NCBI GenBank assembly: GCA_034664125.1
Contig: JAXDIG010000054.1
Span: 62,001-126,000 of the forward strand
Source: JACVRW01 sp034664125
Lineage (GTDB): Bacteria; Actinomycetota; Thermoleophilia; Solirubrobacterales; Thermoleophilaceae
DNA length: 64,000 bases
Reading direction: 5' to 3'
The notes beneath the pieces are model-generated. The model did no database searches and was not told where the DNA came from. It saw nothing but the letters and a program-made list of their open reading frames with translations. Position numbers and translations under genes: made by a program. Of the stretch, positions 1-9,159 are shown piece by piece. The first letter of the stretch is position 1; every line of letters begins with the position of its first letter.

Positions 1-1974
1 CTGCCGCCGGGGGAGATAGAGCGGCTGGCGCGGGCGGTGGACCCCTGGAAGGAGCGCAACGACATCGAAGGCGACGTGCCAGAGCCGGCGCGGCGCTCGC
101 CGCGCTGGGACGCGCTCGTGAAGCTGGCCCGCGACGCCTGGGGGCTGCCGCGCCATCAGTCGCAGCACCCGGGCGGCATGGTGATCTCGACCCAGCCGCT
201 GATCGACCTCTGCCCGGTGCAGCCCGCCTCGATGGAGGGGCGCCAGATGGTGCAGTGGGACAAGGACTCCTGCGGCGACGCCGGCTTCCTCAAGATCGAC
301 CTGCTCGGCCTCGGGATGCTGTCGGCGGTCGAGCGCTGCGTGGACGAGATCGCGCGCGTGCGCGGCGAGCGCATCGACCTCTCGCGCATCCCCTACGACG
401 ACAAGGAGGTCTACGCCCGCATCCAGGAGGCGGAGACGATGGGGGTGTTCCAGATCGAGTCGCGCGCCCAGATGCAGATGCTCAAGCGCACGCGGCCCGA
501 GAACCTCGACGACGTGACCGTGCAGGTGGCGCTGGTGCGGCCCGGGCCGATCCAGGGTGGCGCGGTGCACCCCTACATCGAGCGGCGCAAGGCGCTGCGC
601 GAGGACCCTGGCTTCCAGATCCCCTACGAGCATCCCTCGCTCGAGCCGGCGCTGCGCGACACGCTCGGCACGATCGTCTTCCAGGACCAGGTGCTCGAGG
701 TGGCGATGGCGTTCGCCGGCTTCCGCGCCGGGGAGGCGGAGGGACTGCGCCGCGCGATGAGCCGCAAGCGCTCGGAGGCGGCGATCCGCGCTTACGAGGA
801 GAAGTTCGTCACCGGGGCGATCGAGCGGGGCGCCACGCTCGCGTCGGCCGAGCGGGTCTGGGCGCAGATCGTGGGCTTCTCGGGCTTCGGCTTCCCCAAG
901 GCGCACTCGGCCGCCTTCGGGCTGCTCGCCTACCAGTCGACCTGGCTGCGCGTCCACTACCACCCCGAGTTCCTCTGCTCGCTGCTGAACGAGCAGCCGA
1001 TGGGCTTCTATCCGCCCGACTCGCTGGTGCACGAGGCGCAGCGCGTGGGCGTGGAGGTGCTGCCGCCCTGCGTGGTCGCCAGCGGGGCCTGGTGCCTCGT
1101 GGAAAGCAAACCCCGCGCACCCGGCAGAGCCGGGCGCTTGGGCCAAGCGAAGGGTGCCGTGCGACTCGGGCTGGGCTACGTCAACGGCGTCAAGGAGCGC
1201 GAGATCCGCGCGCTGGCTACGGCGCGCGAGGAGGGCGGCCCGTGGCGCTCGCTCGGCGACCTGGCCGCGCGCTCGGGCGCCTCCGCGGAGACGCTCGGCA
1301 AGCTGGCCTGGGCGGGCGCGTGCGACGAGCTCGCCGAGGGCCCCGTCTCCGGCCGCCGCCGCCAGGCGCTCTGGCAGCTGGGCGTGGCCGTGCCGGGGGT
1401 GCCGGTTGGGGAGGGCACCCAGCTCGCGCTGCCGCTCGAGCCGCACGAGGGGCCGGAGCTGCGCGCGCTGTCGGCCTGGGAGCGGATGCTGGCCGACTAC
1501 GGCTCGACCGGCGTGACCCTGCGCGAGCACCCGCTGGAGCTGATGCGCCCGGGGCTGCCCGAGGACCTGCACTCGAGCGCCGGGCTCGAGCGGGCCCGCC
1601 ACGGCCGCCGCGTGCGCGTGGCCGGGCTGGTGGTGGCGCGCCAGCGGCCGGCGACGGCCAAGGGCATCACGTTCATGCTGCTCGAGGACGAGCACGGCAC
1701 GATCAACCTGATCGTTCCCATGGCGGTCCACGAGCGCTTCAGGCTGGCGGTGCGCGCCGAGCCGCTCGTGCTGGCGGCCGGCCGCCTGGAGCGCCGCGAG
1801 GGCACGACCAACGTGCTGGTCGACCGCATCGAGCGGCTCGAGCGGCCCGACCTGCCGGCCGCGAGGGTCACCCACATCGAACCGCGCCGCAAGTGGAGCA
1901 GCGAGACTGCCGAGGAGGCCGACCTGCGCGCGGTCGCCCCGGCCGGCCACAGCTTCGGGCGCCGCGGGCGCTAG
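1..1974 (+). CDS. dnaE2: Error-prone DNA polymerase III alpha subunit, C-terminal part (DnaE2/ImuC)
   Basis: The frame is open from the first base, so the N-terminal PHP domain and the start of the polymerase core lie outside the window. The visible part has the alpha-subunit core (VRPGPIQGG, GFGFPKAHSAAFG), a helix-hairpin-helix region, and a C-terminal OB fold (GRRVRVAGLVVARQRP, then LLEDEHGTINLIV). The phrase NEQPMGFYPPDSLVHEAQR and the short C-terminus without a beta-clamp or tau tail are typical of DnaE2 rather than replicative DnaE1. DnaE2 does mutagenic translesion synthesis with ImuA/ImuB and is normally SOS-induced. No imuA or imuB is visible. Family call is firm. Confidence 0.93.
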   Translation: MPPGEIERLARAVDPWKERNDIEGDVPEPARRSPRWDALVKLARDAWGLPRHQSQHPGGMVISTQPLIDLCPVQPASMEGRQMVQWDKDSCGDAGFLKIDLLGLGMLSAVERCVDEIARVRGERIDLSRIPYDDKEVYARIQEAETMGVFQIESRAQMQMLKRTRPENLDDVTVQVALVRPGPIQGGAVHPYIERRKALREDPGFQIPYEHPSLEPALRDTLGTIVFQDQVLEVAMAFAGFRAGEAEGLRRAMSRKRSEAAIRAYEEKFVTGAIERGATLASAERVWAQIVGFSGFGFPKAHSAAFGLLAYQSTWLRVHYHPEFLCSLLNEQPMGFYPPDSLVHEAQRVGVEVLPPCVVASGAWCLVESKPRAPGRAGRLGQAKGAVRLGLGYVNGVKEREIRALATAREEGGPWRSLGDLAARSGASAETLGKLAWAGACDELAEGPVSGRRRQALWQLGVAVPGVPVGEGTQLALPLEPHEGPELRALSAWERMLADYGSTGVTLREHPLELMRPGLPEDLHSSAGLERARHGRRVRVAGLVVARQRPATAKGITFMLLEDEHGTINLIVPMAVHERFRLAVRAEPLVLAAGRLERREGTTNVLVDRIERLERPDLPAARVTHIEPRRKWSSETAEEADLRAVAPAGHSFGRRGR

Positions 1975-1977
1975 GCT
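1972..1977 (+). promoter_or_regulatory. Candidate -10 box (TAGGCT) for the beta-propeller gene
   Basis: The hexamer overlaps the dnaE2 stop codon and ends nine bases before the GTG at 1987. It fits the leaderless pattern seen at many starts in this window. No -35 is evident. Confidence 0.35.
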
Positions 1978-1986
1978 CGCTCGTTC

Positions 1987-2892
1987 GTGAAGCGTGTCCT
2001 GGCCCTCGCGCTGCTGTCCCTCGCCGTCGCCGCTCCGGCCACCGGTGCGGGGCTACCGCGCACATACACGATCCCCGGGGACAACGTTTACCCGGAGGGC
2101 ATCACCCTGCGGCCGGGCTCCGACCAGTTCTTCGTGTCCTCGACCGGCACCGGCACGATCTACCGCGGCAGGCTCGGAAAGGCCCGCATGAAGGTGTTTC
2201 TGCCTTCGGGGGAGGACGGCCGGGCGCTCGCCAACGGCCTGCGCGCCACGCGCGACCACCTCATCGTGACCGGCAGCCTCACCGGCTTCATCTTCGTCTA
2301 CGACATCCGCACCGGCCGCCTCGTGCGGCGCTTCGCGACCGGCTCGGGCAGCCTCGTCAACGACGTTGCGGTGGGGCCCGGCGGGGACGCCTACGTGACC
2401 GACTCGATGCGCGGCCTGCTGTTCCGCATCCCCGCTCGCGCCCTGTCGAAGCGCACCTCGGCCACCAAGCGGCTCCGCCCGTTCGTGCGGCTGTCCGACA
2501 CCCCCGTCGGGCAGTACTCGAACGGCGTCGTCGCGGCGGGCGACCGCTACGTGCTCGTGGTCGGCACGGCCAGCGGGGTGCTCGGCCGAGTCGATCTCGA
2601 GACGAAGAAGGTCCGGAAGGTGCAGGGCCTCGACCTGCCCGCCGGCGACGGCCTCGCGCGGACCGGGCGCACGCTCTACGCGGTCAACTCGGCGGCCAAG
2701 GTGACGCAGGTGAAGCTGTCACGCAAATGGCTGAGCGGCACGGTCGTACGCGACATCACCAGTCCCAGCTTTCACTTCCCGACCACCGTGCAGGTCGCCG
2801 GCAAGCGCCTGCTCGTCGTGAACTCGCAGTTCGACAACCGCGGCAAGACGCCGGAGCTGCCGTTCACCGTGTCGGCGGTCCGGCGCCCCTAG
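1987..2892 (+). CDS. Secreted SMP-30/NHL-like beta-propeller protein
   Basis: 301 aa. Residues 1-20 form a signal peptide (KRVLALALLSLAVAAPATGAG). The rest shows repeated blade-like strands such as DQFFVSSTGTGTIYRG, FIFVYDIRTGRLVRRF and VNDVAVGPGGDAYVTDS, as in SMP-30/gluconolactonase and superoxide-dismutase-like propellers. No catalytic metal site can be assigned by eye, so substrate and activity are unknown. The GTG start begins 12 bases after the dnaE2 stop and has no Shine-Dalgarno. It is likely exported and acts outside the membrane or in the wall zone. Confidence 0.75.
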   Translation: MKRVLALALLSLAVAAPATGAGLPRTYTIPGDNVYPEGITLRPGSDQFFVSSTGTGTIYRGRLGKARMKVFLPSGEDGRALANGLRATRDHLIVTGSLTGFIFVYDIRTGRLVRRFATGSGSLVNDVAVGPGGDAYVTDSMRGLLFRIPARALSKRTSATKRLRPFVRLSDTPVGQYSNGVVAAGDRYVLVVGTASGVLGRVDLETKKVRKVQGLDLPAGDGLARTGRTLYAVNSAAKVTQVKLSRKWLSGTVVRDITSPSFHFPTTVQVAGKRLLVVNSQFDNRGKTPELPFTVSAVRRP

Positions 2893-3893
2893 TCGTTGTC
2901 GTCGCCGTCGCCGGGGCCGCGCGTGCGCTTGAGCCAGTCGCCGAGCTGCTGGCCGACCTCGGCCACGGACGAGCCGGCGGACTGGATCGCGCCGCCGATG
3001 CGGTCGGCGTAGAACGGGATCGTGGCCTCGGCCTCCTCGCGGGCCGAGGGCTCCTCGCCGCGGCGCAGGTAGTCGCCGCGGACCATGCGGTCGTAGTCGC
3101 CCTCGTGCACCCAGTCCAGCAGCATCTTCACGCGGCGCACGGGCATCGGGTGGGTGAGCCGCAGGTCCTGCAGCAGCTTCGTGATGCGCTCGAGCCCAGA
3201 GCCGCCGTCGGAGTACTCCATGCCCTGGGCGATGAAAGCGTCCAGGTTGAGGTCCGCCGCTGCCTCGCCCGCCGACATCACCATCAGCGCCCGGCACACG
3301 GCCTGCGGATCGCGCGTGACCAGCGCCGCGGCGCGGTCGCAGGACAGCTCGGCACCGCGCGACCACTCGAGCAGCGCCAGCTGGATCGCGAGCAGCGGCA
3401 GGCCGGCCAGGATCGGCAGCCGCACGGAGGAGCCCAGCCTCAGCAGGATCTCCAGGGCCTCGCGGTAGAGGATGTGGTCAGAGTGGATGTGGGCGGCCTC
3501 GTGGGCGAGCACCACGCGCCGTCCGTCGTCGTCGAGCAGGCGGACAAGCTCCGAGTTCACCACCACGATCGGCCGCTGCGTGCCGATCGCGAAGGCGTTG
3601 GCGAAGGGGAACTGGGTCATGTAGAGGTCGGGGACCTGCTCCATGTCGAGCGTGTTGAAGACCTGGCGCTGGAGCACCCAGATATTGGGCAGCTGCGTCT
3701 CGCCGATCCGCACCGCGGCGCCCAGTGCCGCGGTGCGCAGCGCGCGCTCGTAGCCGAGCGCGATCAGCTTGCGCACCACCTCGTCGAGGTAGGGGATCTT
3801 CGCGAGCGCCGATGTGGCGGCCCGGTCGGCGGGGTGCTGATAGGCACGCGGCGAGATCCCGTCGAGCTTCCATGCAACCTCGGGGTGAGCCAT
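2889..3893 (-). CDS. M48-family zinc metallopeptidase
   Basis: 334 aa. The zinc motif HEAAH lies at residues 131-135 (VVLAHEAAHIHSDH). A downstream GAELSCDRAAALV segment supplies the usual third ligand (Glu) of M48 peptidases. A hydrophobic stretch near residues 165-190 (LPILAGLPLLAIQLALLEW) is probably a membrane segment. The C-terminus is acidic (DGDDND). HtpX-type relatives degrade misfolded or membrane proteins, but the exact substrate here is unknown. The gene converges on the beta-propeller with a 4-bp overlap and diverges from the DUF72 gene with only 38 bp between the starts. Confidence 0.88.
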   Translation of the reverse strand: MAHPEVAWKLDGISPRAYQHPADRAATSALAKIPYLDEVVRKLIALGYERALRTAALGAAVRIGETQLPNIWVLQRQVFNTLDMEQVPDLYMTQFPFANAFAIGTQRPIVVVNSELVRLLDDDGRRVVLAHEAAHIHSDHILYREALEILLRLGSSVRLPILAGLPLLAIQLALLEWSRGAELSCDRAAALVTRDPQAVCRALMVMSAGEAAADLNLDAFIAQGMEYSDGGSGLERITKLLQDLRLTHPMPVRRVKMLLDWVHEGDYDRMVRGDYLRRGEEPSAREEAEATIPFYADRIGGAIQSAGSSVAEVGQQLGDWLKRTRGPGDGDDND

Positions 3894-3917
3894 GCGTCCA
3901 CCATACCCCGCCGTCGA

Positions 3918-3923
3918 TAGCCT
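3918..3923 (+). promoter_or_regulatory. Candidate -10 box (TAGCCT) for the DUF72 gene
   Basis: The hexamer ends eight bases before the ATG at 3932, with no Shine-Dalgarno between. This is consistent with leaderless transcription. Confidence 0.4.
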
Positions 3924-3931
3924 GGGCGGGC

Positions 3932-4843
3932 ATGGCCGGGCGCATCCTCGTCGGCACCTCCAGCTGGGCCGATCCGGGCTTCGTGAAGGAGTGGTATCCG
4001 CCGAAGATGGGCGCGCGCCAGCGGCTGCCGTGGTACGCGGAGCGCTTCGAGTACGTGGAGCTGAATTCGAGCTTCTACGCGGTGCCCGATCGCACGACCG
4101 TCCACAAGTGGGTCGAGGAGACGCCCGCGGGCTTCGTCTTCGACGTCAAGGCGCACCGGCTGCTCTCGCGCCACTCGGCCCCGGTGGAGTCGCTGCCGCC
4201 GGAGCTGCGCGACGGCGTCGAGACGACCGGGCGCGGGCGGGTGACGCTGACCGGTGAGCTGGAAACCGCGCTGGCGCAGCAGCTGGTGGAGGAGACGGCG
4301 CCGCTGGCCGAGGCCGGCAAGCTGGGCGCCTATCTCGTGCAGCTGACCCCGGCGTTCGGGCCCGGCAGGCACGAGCTGGAGGAGCTGGACGGGCTGGTCG
4401 CCGCTTTCAAGCCGCACCGGTTGGCGGTGGAGCTCCGCCACAGTGGGTGGCTGCGCGACAAGCGCCGCGAGGAGACGCTGCGCTGGTTCGCCGACCACGA
4501 CATCGTGTTCGTATCGGTCGACGCCCCACCGGGCGACCACTTCTCGATCATGCCCTCGGACCTCGACGCGGTGACGACCGACGAGCTCGCGTACCTGCGC
4601 CTGCACGGCCGCAACACCGACGGCTACCTGAAGGGCAAGTCGGTGGCCGAGCGATTCGGCTGGCGCTACGAGGACGAGGAGCTCGAGCAGATCGCCGAGC
4701 GCGCGCGGTCGATGGCCGAGCAGGCGGGGGAGGTCCACGTGGCGTTCAACAACAACCGCGGCGACGACGCACCCACCGCCGCACAGCGCTTCCGCGCCCT
4801 ACTGGGGCAGGCGCCGACGGGCGAGGAGCAGCTGCGGCTCTGA
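3932..4843 (+). CDS. DUF72 (YecE-like) protein
   Basis: 303 aa. The N-terminus GRILVGTSSWADPGFVKEWYP, the segment YVELNSSFYAVPD, and the C-terminal motifs YLRLHGRN and VHVAFNNNRGDDAP are hallmarks of the DUF72 TIM-barrel family. Its biochemical function is not established. The ATG at 3932 is chosen because the conserved N-terminus begins there and a -10-like hexamer precedes it. An upstream in-frame extension would run through the promoter of the M48 gene. It converges on the anti-sigma-like gene with 18 bp between stops. Confidence 0.9.
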   Translation: MAGRILVGTSSWADPGFVKEWYPPKMGARQRLPWYAERFEYVELNSSFYAVPDRTTVHKWVEETPAGFVFDVKAHRLLSRHSAPVESLPPELRDGVETTGRGRVTLTGELETALAQQLVEETAPLAEAGKLGAYLVQLTPAFGPGRHELEELDGLVAAFKPHRLAVELRHSGWLRDKRREETLRWFADHDIVFVSVDAPPGDHFSIMPSDLDAVTTDELAYLRLHGRNTDGYLKGKSVAERFGWRYEDEELEQIAERARSMAEQAGEVHVAFNNNRGDDAPTAAQRFRALLGQAPTGEEQLRL

Positions 4844-4861
4844 AGGGCCCGGCGGGCGGCC

Positions 4862-5260
4862 CTAGCCGCGCAGCAGCTCGAACCAGACCTTGGTGGCGTC
4901 GGTGCCCTGGTTGACGCCCCACCTGTGCGCGAGCCGCTCCACGAGGAACAGGCCCCATCCGCTCTCGTCGGTGCCCGGGCCGCCGGTGCCCGTCGGGTCG
5001 AAGCCGGGGCCCTCGTCGGTCACCTCGGTGAGGACTGCCGTGCGGCCGACCAGCACCTTCAGGATCACGGTGTCCGACCGCGCGTGCCTGACGCTGTTCG
5101 AAACCAGCTCGGTCACGAGCAGGCGCAGCGTCTCCATCAGCGGCGGATCGATGTCCGAGCGCAGCTTGGTGAGAGCGCGGCGTGCCCTGGCGGCGGCCTC
5201 GGGCCCGCCGCGAAGGCGCATGCTGATGCCGTCGTCGACGCTGGAGGGACTGGAGCTCAC
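4862..5260 (-). CDS. RsbW-like ATP-binding serine kinase / anti-sigma factor
   Basis: 132 aa GHKL ATPase (HATPase_c_2). The N box is ELVSNSVRHA, the G1-like segment is DEGPGFDP, and the G2 region is GWGLFLVERLAHRWG. Such proteins bind sigma-B/F-type factors or anti-anti-sigma proteins and phosphorylate the latter. The GTG at 5260 is preferred because AGGAGGGG stands seven bases or so upstream. An in-frame start further up would lack a ribosome site. The neighbouring gene encodes a SpoIIE-type phosphatase on the same strand, the usual partner that reverses this kinase. No STAS-domain partner or sigma-B gene is in the window. Confidence 0.85.
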   Translation of the reverse strand: MSSSPSSVDDGISMRLRGGPEAAARARRALTKLRSDIDPPLMETLRLLVTELVSNSVRHARSDTVILKVLVGRTAVLTEVTDEGPGFDPTGTGGPGTDESGWGLFLVERLAHRWGVNQGTDATKVWFELLRG

Positions 5261-5397
5261 GGCTCCCCTCCTGCCCGCCTGTGCCCGCGCCGAGCCGGCG
5301 GCGGTGCCGATCTGTGAAGCGATGCGCGTTCTCCCGGTCCGCGTGCGTGATCCAACTGTGGCCCTGGTGAGGTCGATGGGCCCAATTGACCCTGATG

Positions 5398-5422
5398 TAC
5401 CCAAACGCTAGGGGGGCGCAAC
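5398..5422 (-). promoter_or_regulatory. Possible sigma-B/F-type promoter upstream of the RsbW-like gene
   Basis: Read on the minus strand, GTTG is followed 15 bases later by GGGTAC. This resembles the GTTT-N14-16-GGGTA consensus of sigma-B/F promoters. It would give a leader of roughly 130 bases before the GTG at 5260. One base of the -35 differs from consensus. Confidence 0.35.
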
Positions 5423-5471
5423 ATAACCAGCACTTTTCCGGGTACTTTCTTGCACCCGCCAGGGTTACCCA

Positions 5472-8399
5472 TCAAGGCGCAACCCTGAGCACGAGTACCG
5501 CGATGTCGTCGCGCGGCATGCCGTCCTGGGCCGCCACGGCCGCATCCTCCACACGGGAGGCGATCGCGTCCGCCCCGGAGCCGGCGCAGGTGGCGACCAG
5601 CTCCGCGAGGCCCTCCTCGTCGAGGGTGCGAGCGTTCCCACGGCCCTCGATCACCCCGTCCGTGTAGAAGACGATCGCGTCGCCCGGGCCCAGGGACAGC
5701 GACTTGTCCGCGAAGCTCGGGTCGGGCAGCACCCCGAGCAGCGTGCCGGGCTCGCCCACCTGCTGCACGGTGCCGTCGGCACGCAGGAGCAGCGGCAGCG
5801 GGTGTCCGCCGCTCGCGAACCCGATGCGCGCTCCCTCGGACATCGGCTCCAGGTAGGCATACGCGACGGTGCAGAAGCGCCGGTCGGCGCGCTGGCGCAG
5901 CAGCGCCTCGTTGAGCAGGCCGAGGCTGCGGCTGGGCAGCCGCTCGCGCATCGCCGCCGCCCGCAGCGTGTAGCGCGCCAGGGCGGTGACCGCGGCGGCG
6001 TCGGGGCCCTTGCCGCAGACGTCGCCCATGACCACGGTCCACCCGCGACCGCCGCTCTCGAACAGGTCGTAGAAGTCGCCGCCGACCTCGTTGCCCTCGC
6101 CGGTCGGCCTGAAGCGCGCGGCGGCCTCGATGCCGGGGATGTCGGGCAGCTCCGCGGGCAGCAGGCTCTGCTGGAGCGTACGGGCGATGTAGGCGCGCTC
6201 GGCGAACAGCCGCGCGTTGTCGACCGCCGTCCCGCAGCGCCGCGCGAGCTCCTCGGCCAGCTCGAGATCCTGCTCGTCGAAGCGACGGCCGGACTGGTCG
6301 GTGGCGAGCGTGAGGGTGCCGAGCGTCTTGCCCCGAGCGATCATCGGCACCACGAGGGCGGAACGCATCTGGAAAGCGCGCACGTGCTCCGCGCGCGCGC
6401 GCTCGTCCTCGGTTTCCGGCAGCAGCTGCGGAACGTCTGGGTAGAGCTCGGACCGCCCCGTCCGCAGCACGTTGGCGACACCGCGCGGGGCGTCGTGGCG
6501 CGGAGGCATCTCCCGCTCGAGGTCCACCGCGCGCTTCACCTGCTCGGGGTCGCGGTGGGCCAGCGCGACGAGCACGATGCCCGACTCGCCCGGCATGTGC
6601 ACGGCGACCCAGTCCGCGACCTCGGGCACCGCGAGCGTCGCCACCTGCCCCAGCACGTCGGCCGGTTCGAGCGAGGCGCCGAGCAGCGCGCTGCTGTCGG
6701 CCAGGAAGCGCTGCGCGCGCTCCGCGCGCTTGTGGGTCGTGATGTCCTCGATCACGTTGATCGCCATGGTCACGAAACCGTCGTCATCGAGGATCGGAGT
6801 GGCCTTCACCGCCGACCAGCGCTCCTCGCCCGTCGCGCGCAGGCGGAACCGCACGACCTCCTCGGCCGCGAGCTCTCCCGCGAGCGCCCGGCGGCCGGGC
6901 AGCCGCTCGGTGGACAACAGCAGGCCCTCCTCGTCCAGGATCTCGAAGCGGTCCCCGATCCAGTTCCCCGTCGTCGACTTCAGCTCCTCGAACGATTCGA
7001 AGCCGAGCAGCTGCAGGGCCGCGTCGTTGGCGAACAGCAGCTCGCCGTCGGGCGCCTGAGCGGTGACGGCGTCGGCCACGCCTCGCAGGATCGCCTGCAG
7101 CTGGTCGCGCGCCCGCGTGGCGTCCAGCCGCGCGAGCTGCTCGAGGCGCAGCAGCTTCTCGCGCTCCTCGTCCGCGTGGCGGCGGTGGGTGATGTCGCGG
7201 ACCGTGCCGGTGAACATCGGCGGCTCCGTGCCCGCGATCAGGTTGATCGCCAGCTCCACGGGGAACTCGCTGCCGTCGGCGCGCATCCCGCTCAGCTCGA
7301 CCCGCCGGCCGAGGACCGTGCCCTCGCCGGTCGCTACGAAGTGGCGCAGGCTGGCCCGGTGCTGCTCGCGCAGCGAAGGCGGGACCACCAGCTCCGCCAG
7401 CTCCGAGCCCACCGCCTCCTCGGCGGTGCGTCCGAACATCTGCTCGGCGGCGCGGTTGAACTCCACGATGAGGCCCTCGTGGTCGATGCTGATGATGGCG
7501 TCCAGGGAGGAGGCGAACACCGCGGTCTTGCGCGCCTCGCTCTGGCGCACCGCCTCCGCCGAGGCCATGCCCTCCATGAACTCGCCGATCAGGGAGCCGA
7601 GCGCGTCGGTGAGGACGAGCAGGTCGGGGTCCGGCTCGCGCTCCTCGCGCACGAACAGCTCGATCACCGCCACGCACTCGCCGCTCGCCCGGATTGGGAA
7701 CGCGAGTGCGCCCCGCAGCCCCGCCTTGCGTGCCGCGTCGCTGCGGGTGAACTGCTCGGACTCGAGCACGTTCGTGAACCAGGCCGGCAGGCCGCTCTCC
7801 CAAACCGCGCCGGGCAGGCCGAAGCCGTGCCCCATCACGAGCTCGTGCGTGCCCTCCTCGAACTCGGTCGCCTCGAATCCGGGTCGTGTCCAAGCGGCGG
7901 CCACCCGCAGCGCGGCCCCTCCCCGCACCTCCCAGAGGTGACCGACGTCCCAGCCCATCGGCTCCGCGATCGCCCGCAGGAGCGGCGGCCCGGCCGACTC
8001 CAGCGTCGTGGCCTCGGCCAGCACGCGGGCGACTCCGTACTGCACGGAAAGGCGGCTCGCGTCGCGCTCGCGGTCGGAACGCAGCCGGGCGATCCCGACC
8101 GCCAGGCCGCCCACCAGGCCGACGGCCGCCAAGCGGGTCAGCTGGTCGCTGGTGCCGAAGCTGTCGCTCGTGAGCCCGAGCGGAATCGCGACCCCGAGCG
8201 CGAACAGCGCCACGACGCCGGTGTGGCCCGGGCTGGCGCCGAACGCCGCCACGACCGGGCCGATCAACAGCAGCTCGACCAGCACCGTGTCCTTGCCCAC
8301 GGCGAGGTCCACCGCCGCAACCGCGCAGACCGCGATCAGCGAGAGCAGGAACACTCTCCGCCCGTCGCGCGCTCCTCCCGTATGGGTCTGCGAGCCCAA
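5472..8399 (-). CDS. Membrane-anchored GAF/PAS sensor with PP2C (SpoIIE) phosphatase
   Basis: 975 aa. Residues about 15-110 hold three or four hydrophobic segments. They are followed by a GAF domain (about 120-275), a PAS domain (285-415, ending GTVRDITHRRHADEE), a second PAS domain (430-560, ending NVIEDITTHKRAE), a second GAF domain (565-720) and a SpoIIE phosphatase domain (735-975). The phosphatase shows EVGGDFYDLF, MGDVCGKGPDAA and DGMPRDDIAVLVLR, which supply the metal-binding Asp residues. It should dephosphorylate an anti-anti-sigma protein in response to a ligand or redox signal. The start is TTG at 8399; a GTG 17 codons further in is an alternative. Stop lies 211 bp from the RsbW-like start. 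Confidence 0.92.
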   Translation of the reverse strand: MGSQTHTGGARDGRRVFLLSLIAVCAVAAVDLAVGKDTVLVELLLIGPVVAAFGASPGHTGVVALFALGVAIPLGLTSDSFGTSDQLTRLAAVGLVGGLAVGIARLRSDRERDASRLSVQYGVARVLAEATTLESAGPPLLRAIAEPMGWDVGHLWEVRGGAALRVAAAWTRPGFEATEFEEGTHELVMGHGFGLPGAVWESGLPAWFTNVLESEQFTRSDAARKAGLRGALAFPIRASGECVAVIELFVREEREPDPDLLVLTDALGSLIGEFMEGMASAEAVRQSEARKTAVFASSLDAIISIDHEGLIVEFNRAAEQMFGRTAEEAVGSELAELVVPPSLREQHRASLRHFVATGEGTVLGRRVELSGMRADGSEFPVELAINLIAGTEPPMFTGTVRDITHRRHADEEREKLLRLEQLARLDATRARDQLQAILRGVADAVTAQAPDGELLFANDAALQLLGFESFEELKSTTGNWIGDRFEILDEEGLLLSTERLPGRRALAGELAAEEVVRFRLRATGEERWSAVKATPILDDDGFVTMAINVIEDITTHKRAERAQRFLADSSALLGASLEPADVLGQVATLAVPEVADWVAVHMPGESGIVLVALAHRDPEQVKRAVDLEREMPPRHDAPRGVANVLRTGRSELYPDVPQLLPETEDERARAEHVRAFQMRSALVVPMIARGKTLGTLTLATDQSGRRFDEQDLELAEELARRCGTAVDNARLFAERAYIARTLQQSLLPAELPDIPGIEAAARFRPTGEGNEVGGDFYDLFESGGRGWTVVMGDVCGKGPDAAAVTALARYTLRAAAMRERLPSRSLGLLNEALLRQRADRRFCTVAYAYLEPMSEGARIGFASGGHPLPLLLRADGTVQQVGEPGTLLGVLPDPSFADKSLSLGPGDAIVFYTDGVIEGRGNARTLDEEGLAELVATCAGSGADAIASRVEDAAVAAQDGMPRDDIAVLVLRVAP

Positions 8400-8436
8400 C
8401 CGGCTTCTAGACTACTTCGCGGATCACGTTCCCCTG

Positions 8437-8442
8437 TATACA
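8437..8442 (+). promoter_or_regulatory. Candidate -10 box (TATACA) for the MBL-fold gene
   Basis: The hexamer ends nine bases before the GTG at 8452. It lies in the 52-bp divergent gap to the phosphatase gene. Confidence 0.4.
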
Positions 8443-8451
8443 ACCGCGCGA

Positions 8452-9159
8452 GTGCACGGTTTCGACCGGGATCCGGATGGTGTGGTGCGGGTGCGCGCCG
8501 GCAATGCCTCCGCGCTGACGCTCGACGGCACCAACACGTATGTGGTGGCGCGCTGGGTGGTGGATCCGGGCCCGGCCGACGAGGGGCACCTCTCGGCGGT
8601 TCGCGCCGCCGCCGGCGACGGGATCGAGGGCGTGGTGCTGACGCACGACCACGCCGATCACGCGGAGGGCGCGGACCGGCTTGGGGCGCCGGTGCACAAG
8701 CCGGGGGAGGGCGAGAGCGCGGGGCCCTTCAGGGCGCTCGCGACCCCGGGGCACTCGGCGGACAGCGTGTGCCTGGTGTGGGAGCGGGTCTGCTTTACGG
8801 GCGACACGGTGCTGGGCAGCGGCAGCGTGTTCATCGCGCCGGACGAGGGCTCGCTGTCGGCATACCTGGAGTCGCTGCGACGGCTGCGCTCGCTCTCGAT
8901 GGAGGTGCTGTGTCCGGGCCACGGGCCGTACGTATGGGACCCGGCGGCAAAGCTGGACGAGTACATCGCCCACCGGGCAGAGCGCGAACGGCGCCTGATC
9001 GAGGCGCTGGACGCCGGCCTGCGCACCCATGACGAGCTGCTCGACGCAGCCTGGTCAGACGCGCCAGCCGAGCTGCGCTACTTCGCCGGGCTGTCGCTTG
9101 CATCGCATCTGAAGAAGCTGGCCGAGGAGGGGCGGCTGCCGGAGGGCGTGGGGGAATAG
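8452..9159 (+). CDS. Metallo-beta-lactamase-fold hydrolase (LACTB2-like)
   Basis: 235 aa. The zinc-binding signature THDHADH lies at about residues 64-70, followed by ATPGHSADSVCLV, CFTGDTVLGSGS and LCPGHGPYV, the later His and Asp ligands of MBL hydrolases. The C-terminal helical segment (HDELLDAAW...SLASHLKKLAEEGRL) matches the winged-helix tail of LACTB2-type proteins. These include thioesterases and RNases, so the substrate is open. The GTG at 8452 is supported by the TATACA box upstream. An earlier in-frame start would run back into the divergent phosphatase gene. Confidence 0.85.
   Translation: MHGFDRDPDGVVRVRAGNASALTLDGTNTYVVARWVVDPGPADEGHLSAVRAAAGDGIEGVVLTHDHADHAEGADRLGAPVHKPGEGESAGPFRALATPGHSADSVCLVWERVCFTGDTVLGSGSVFIAPDEGSLSAYLESLRRLRSLSMEVLCPGHGPYVWDPAAKLDEYIAHRAERERRLIEALDAGLRTHDELLDAAWSDAPAELRYFAGLSLASHLKKLAEEGRLPEGVGE

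Noticed and set aside
255..3920. A very long plus-strand open frame over dnaE2, the beta-propeller and the M48 gene
   Set aside because: It has Arg/Ala/Pro/Gly-rich composition without domains and lies in a shifted frame over well-recognised genes. It is a GC-rich shadow. Many similar long shadows (for example 5802-9032, 22103-23830, 29253-31955, 38084-39985) were left out for the same reason.
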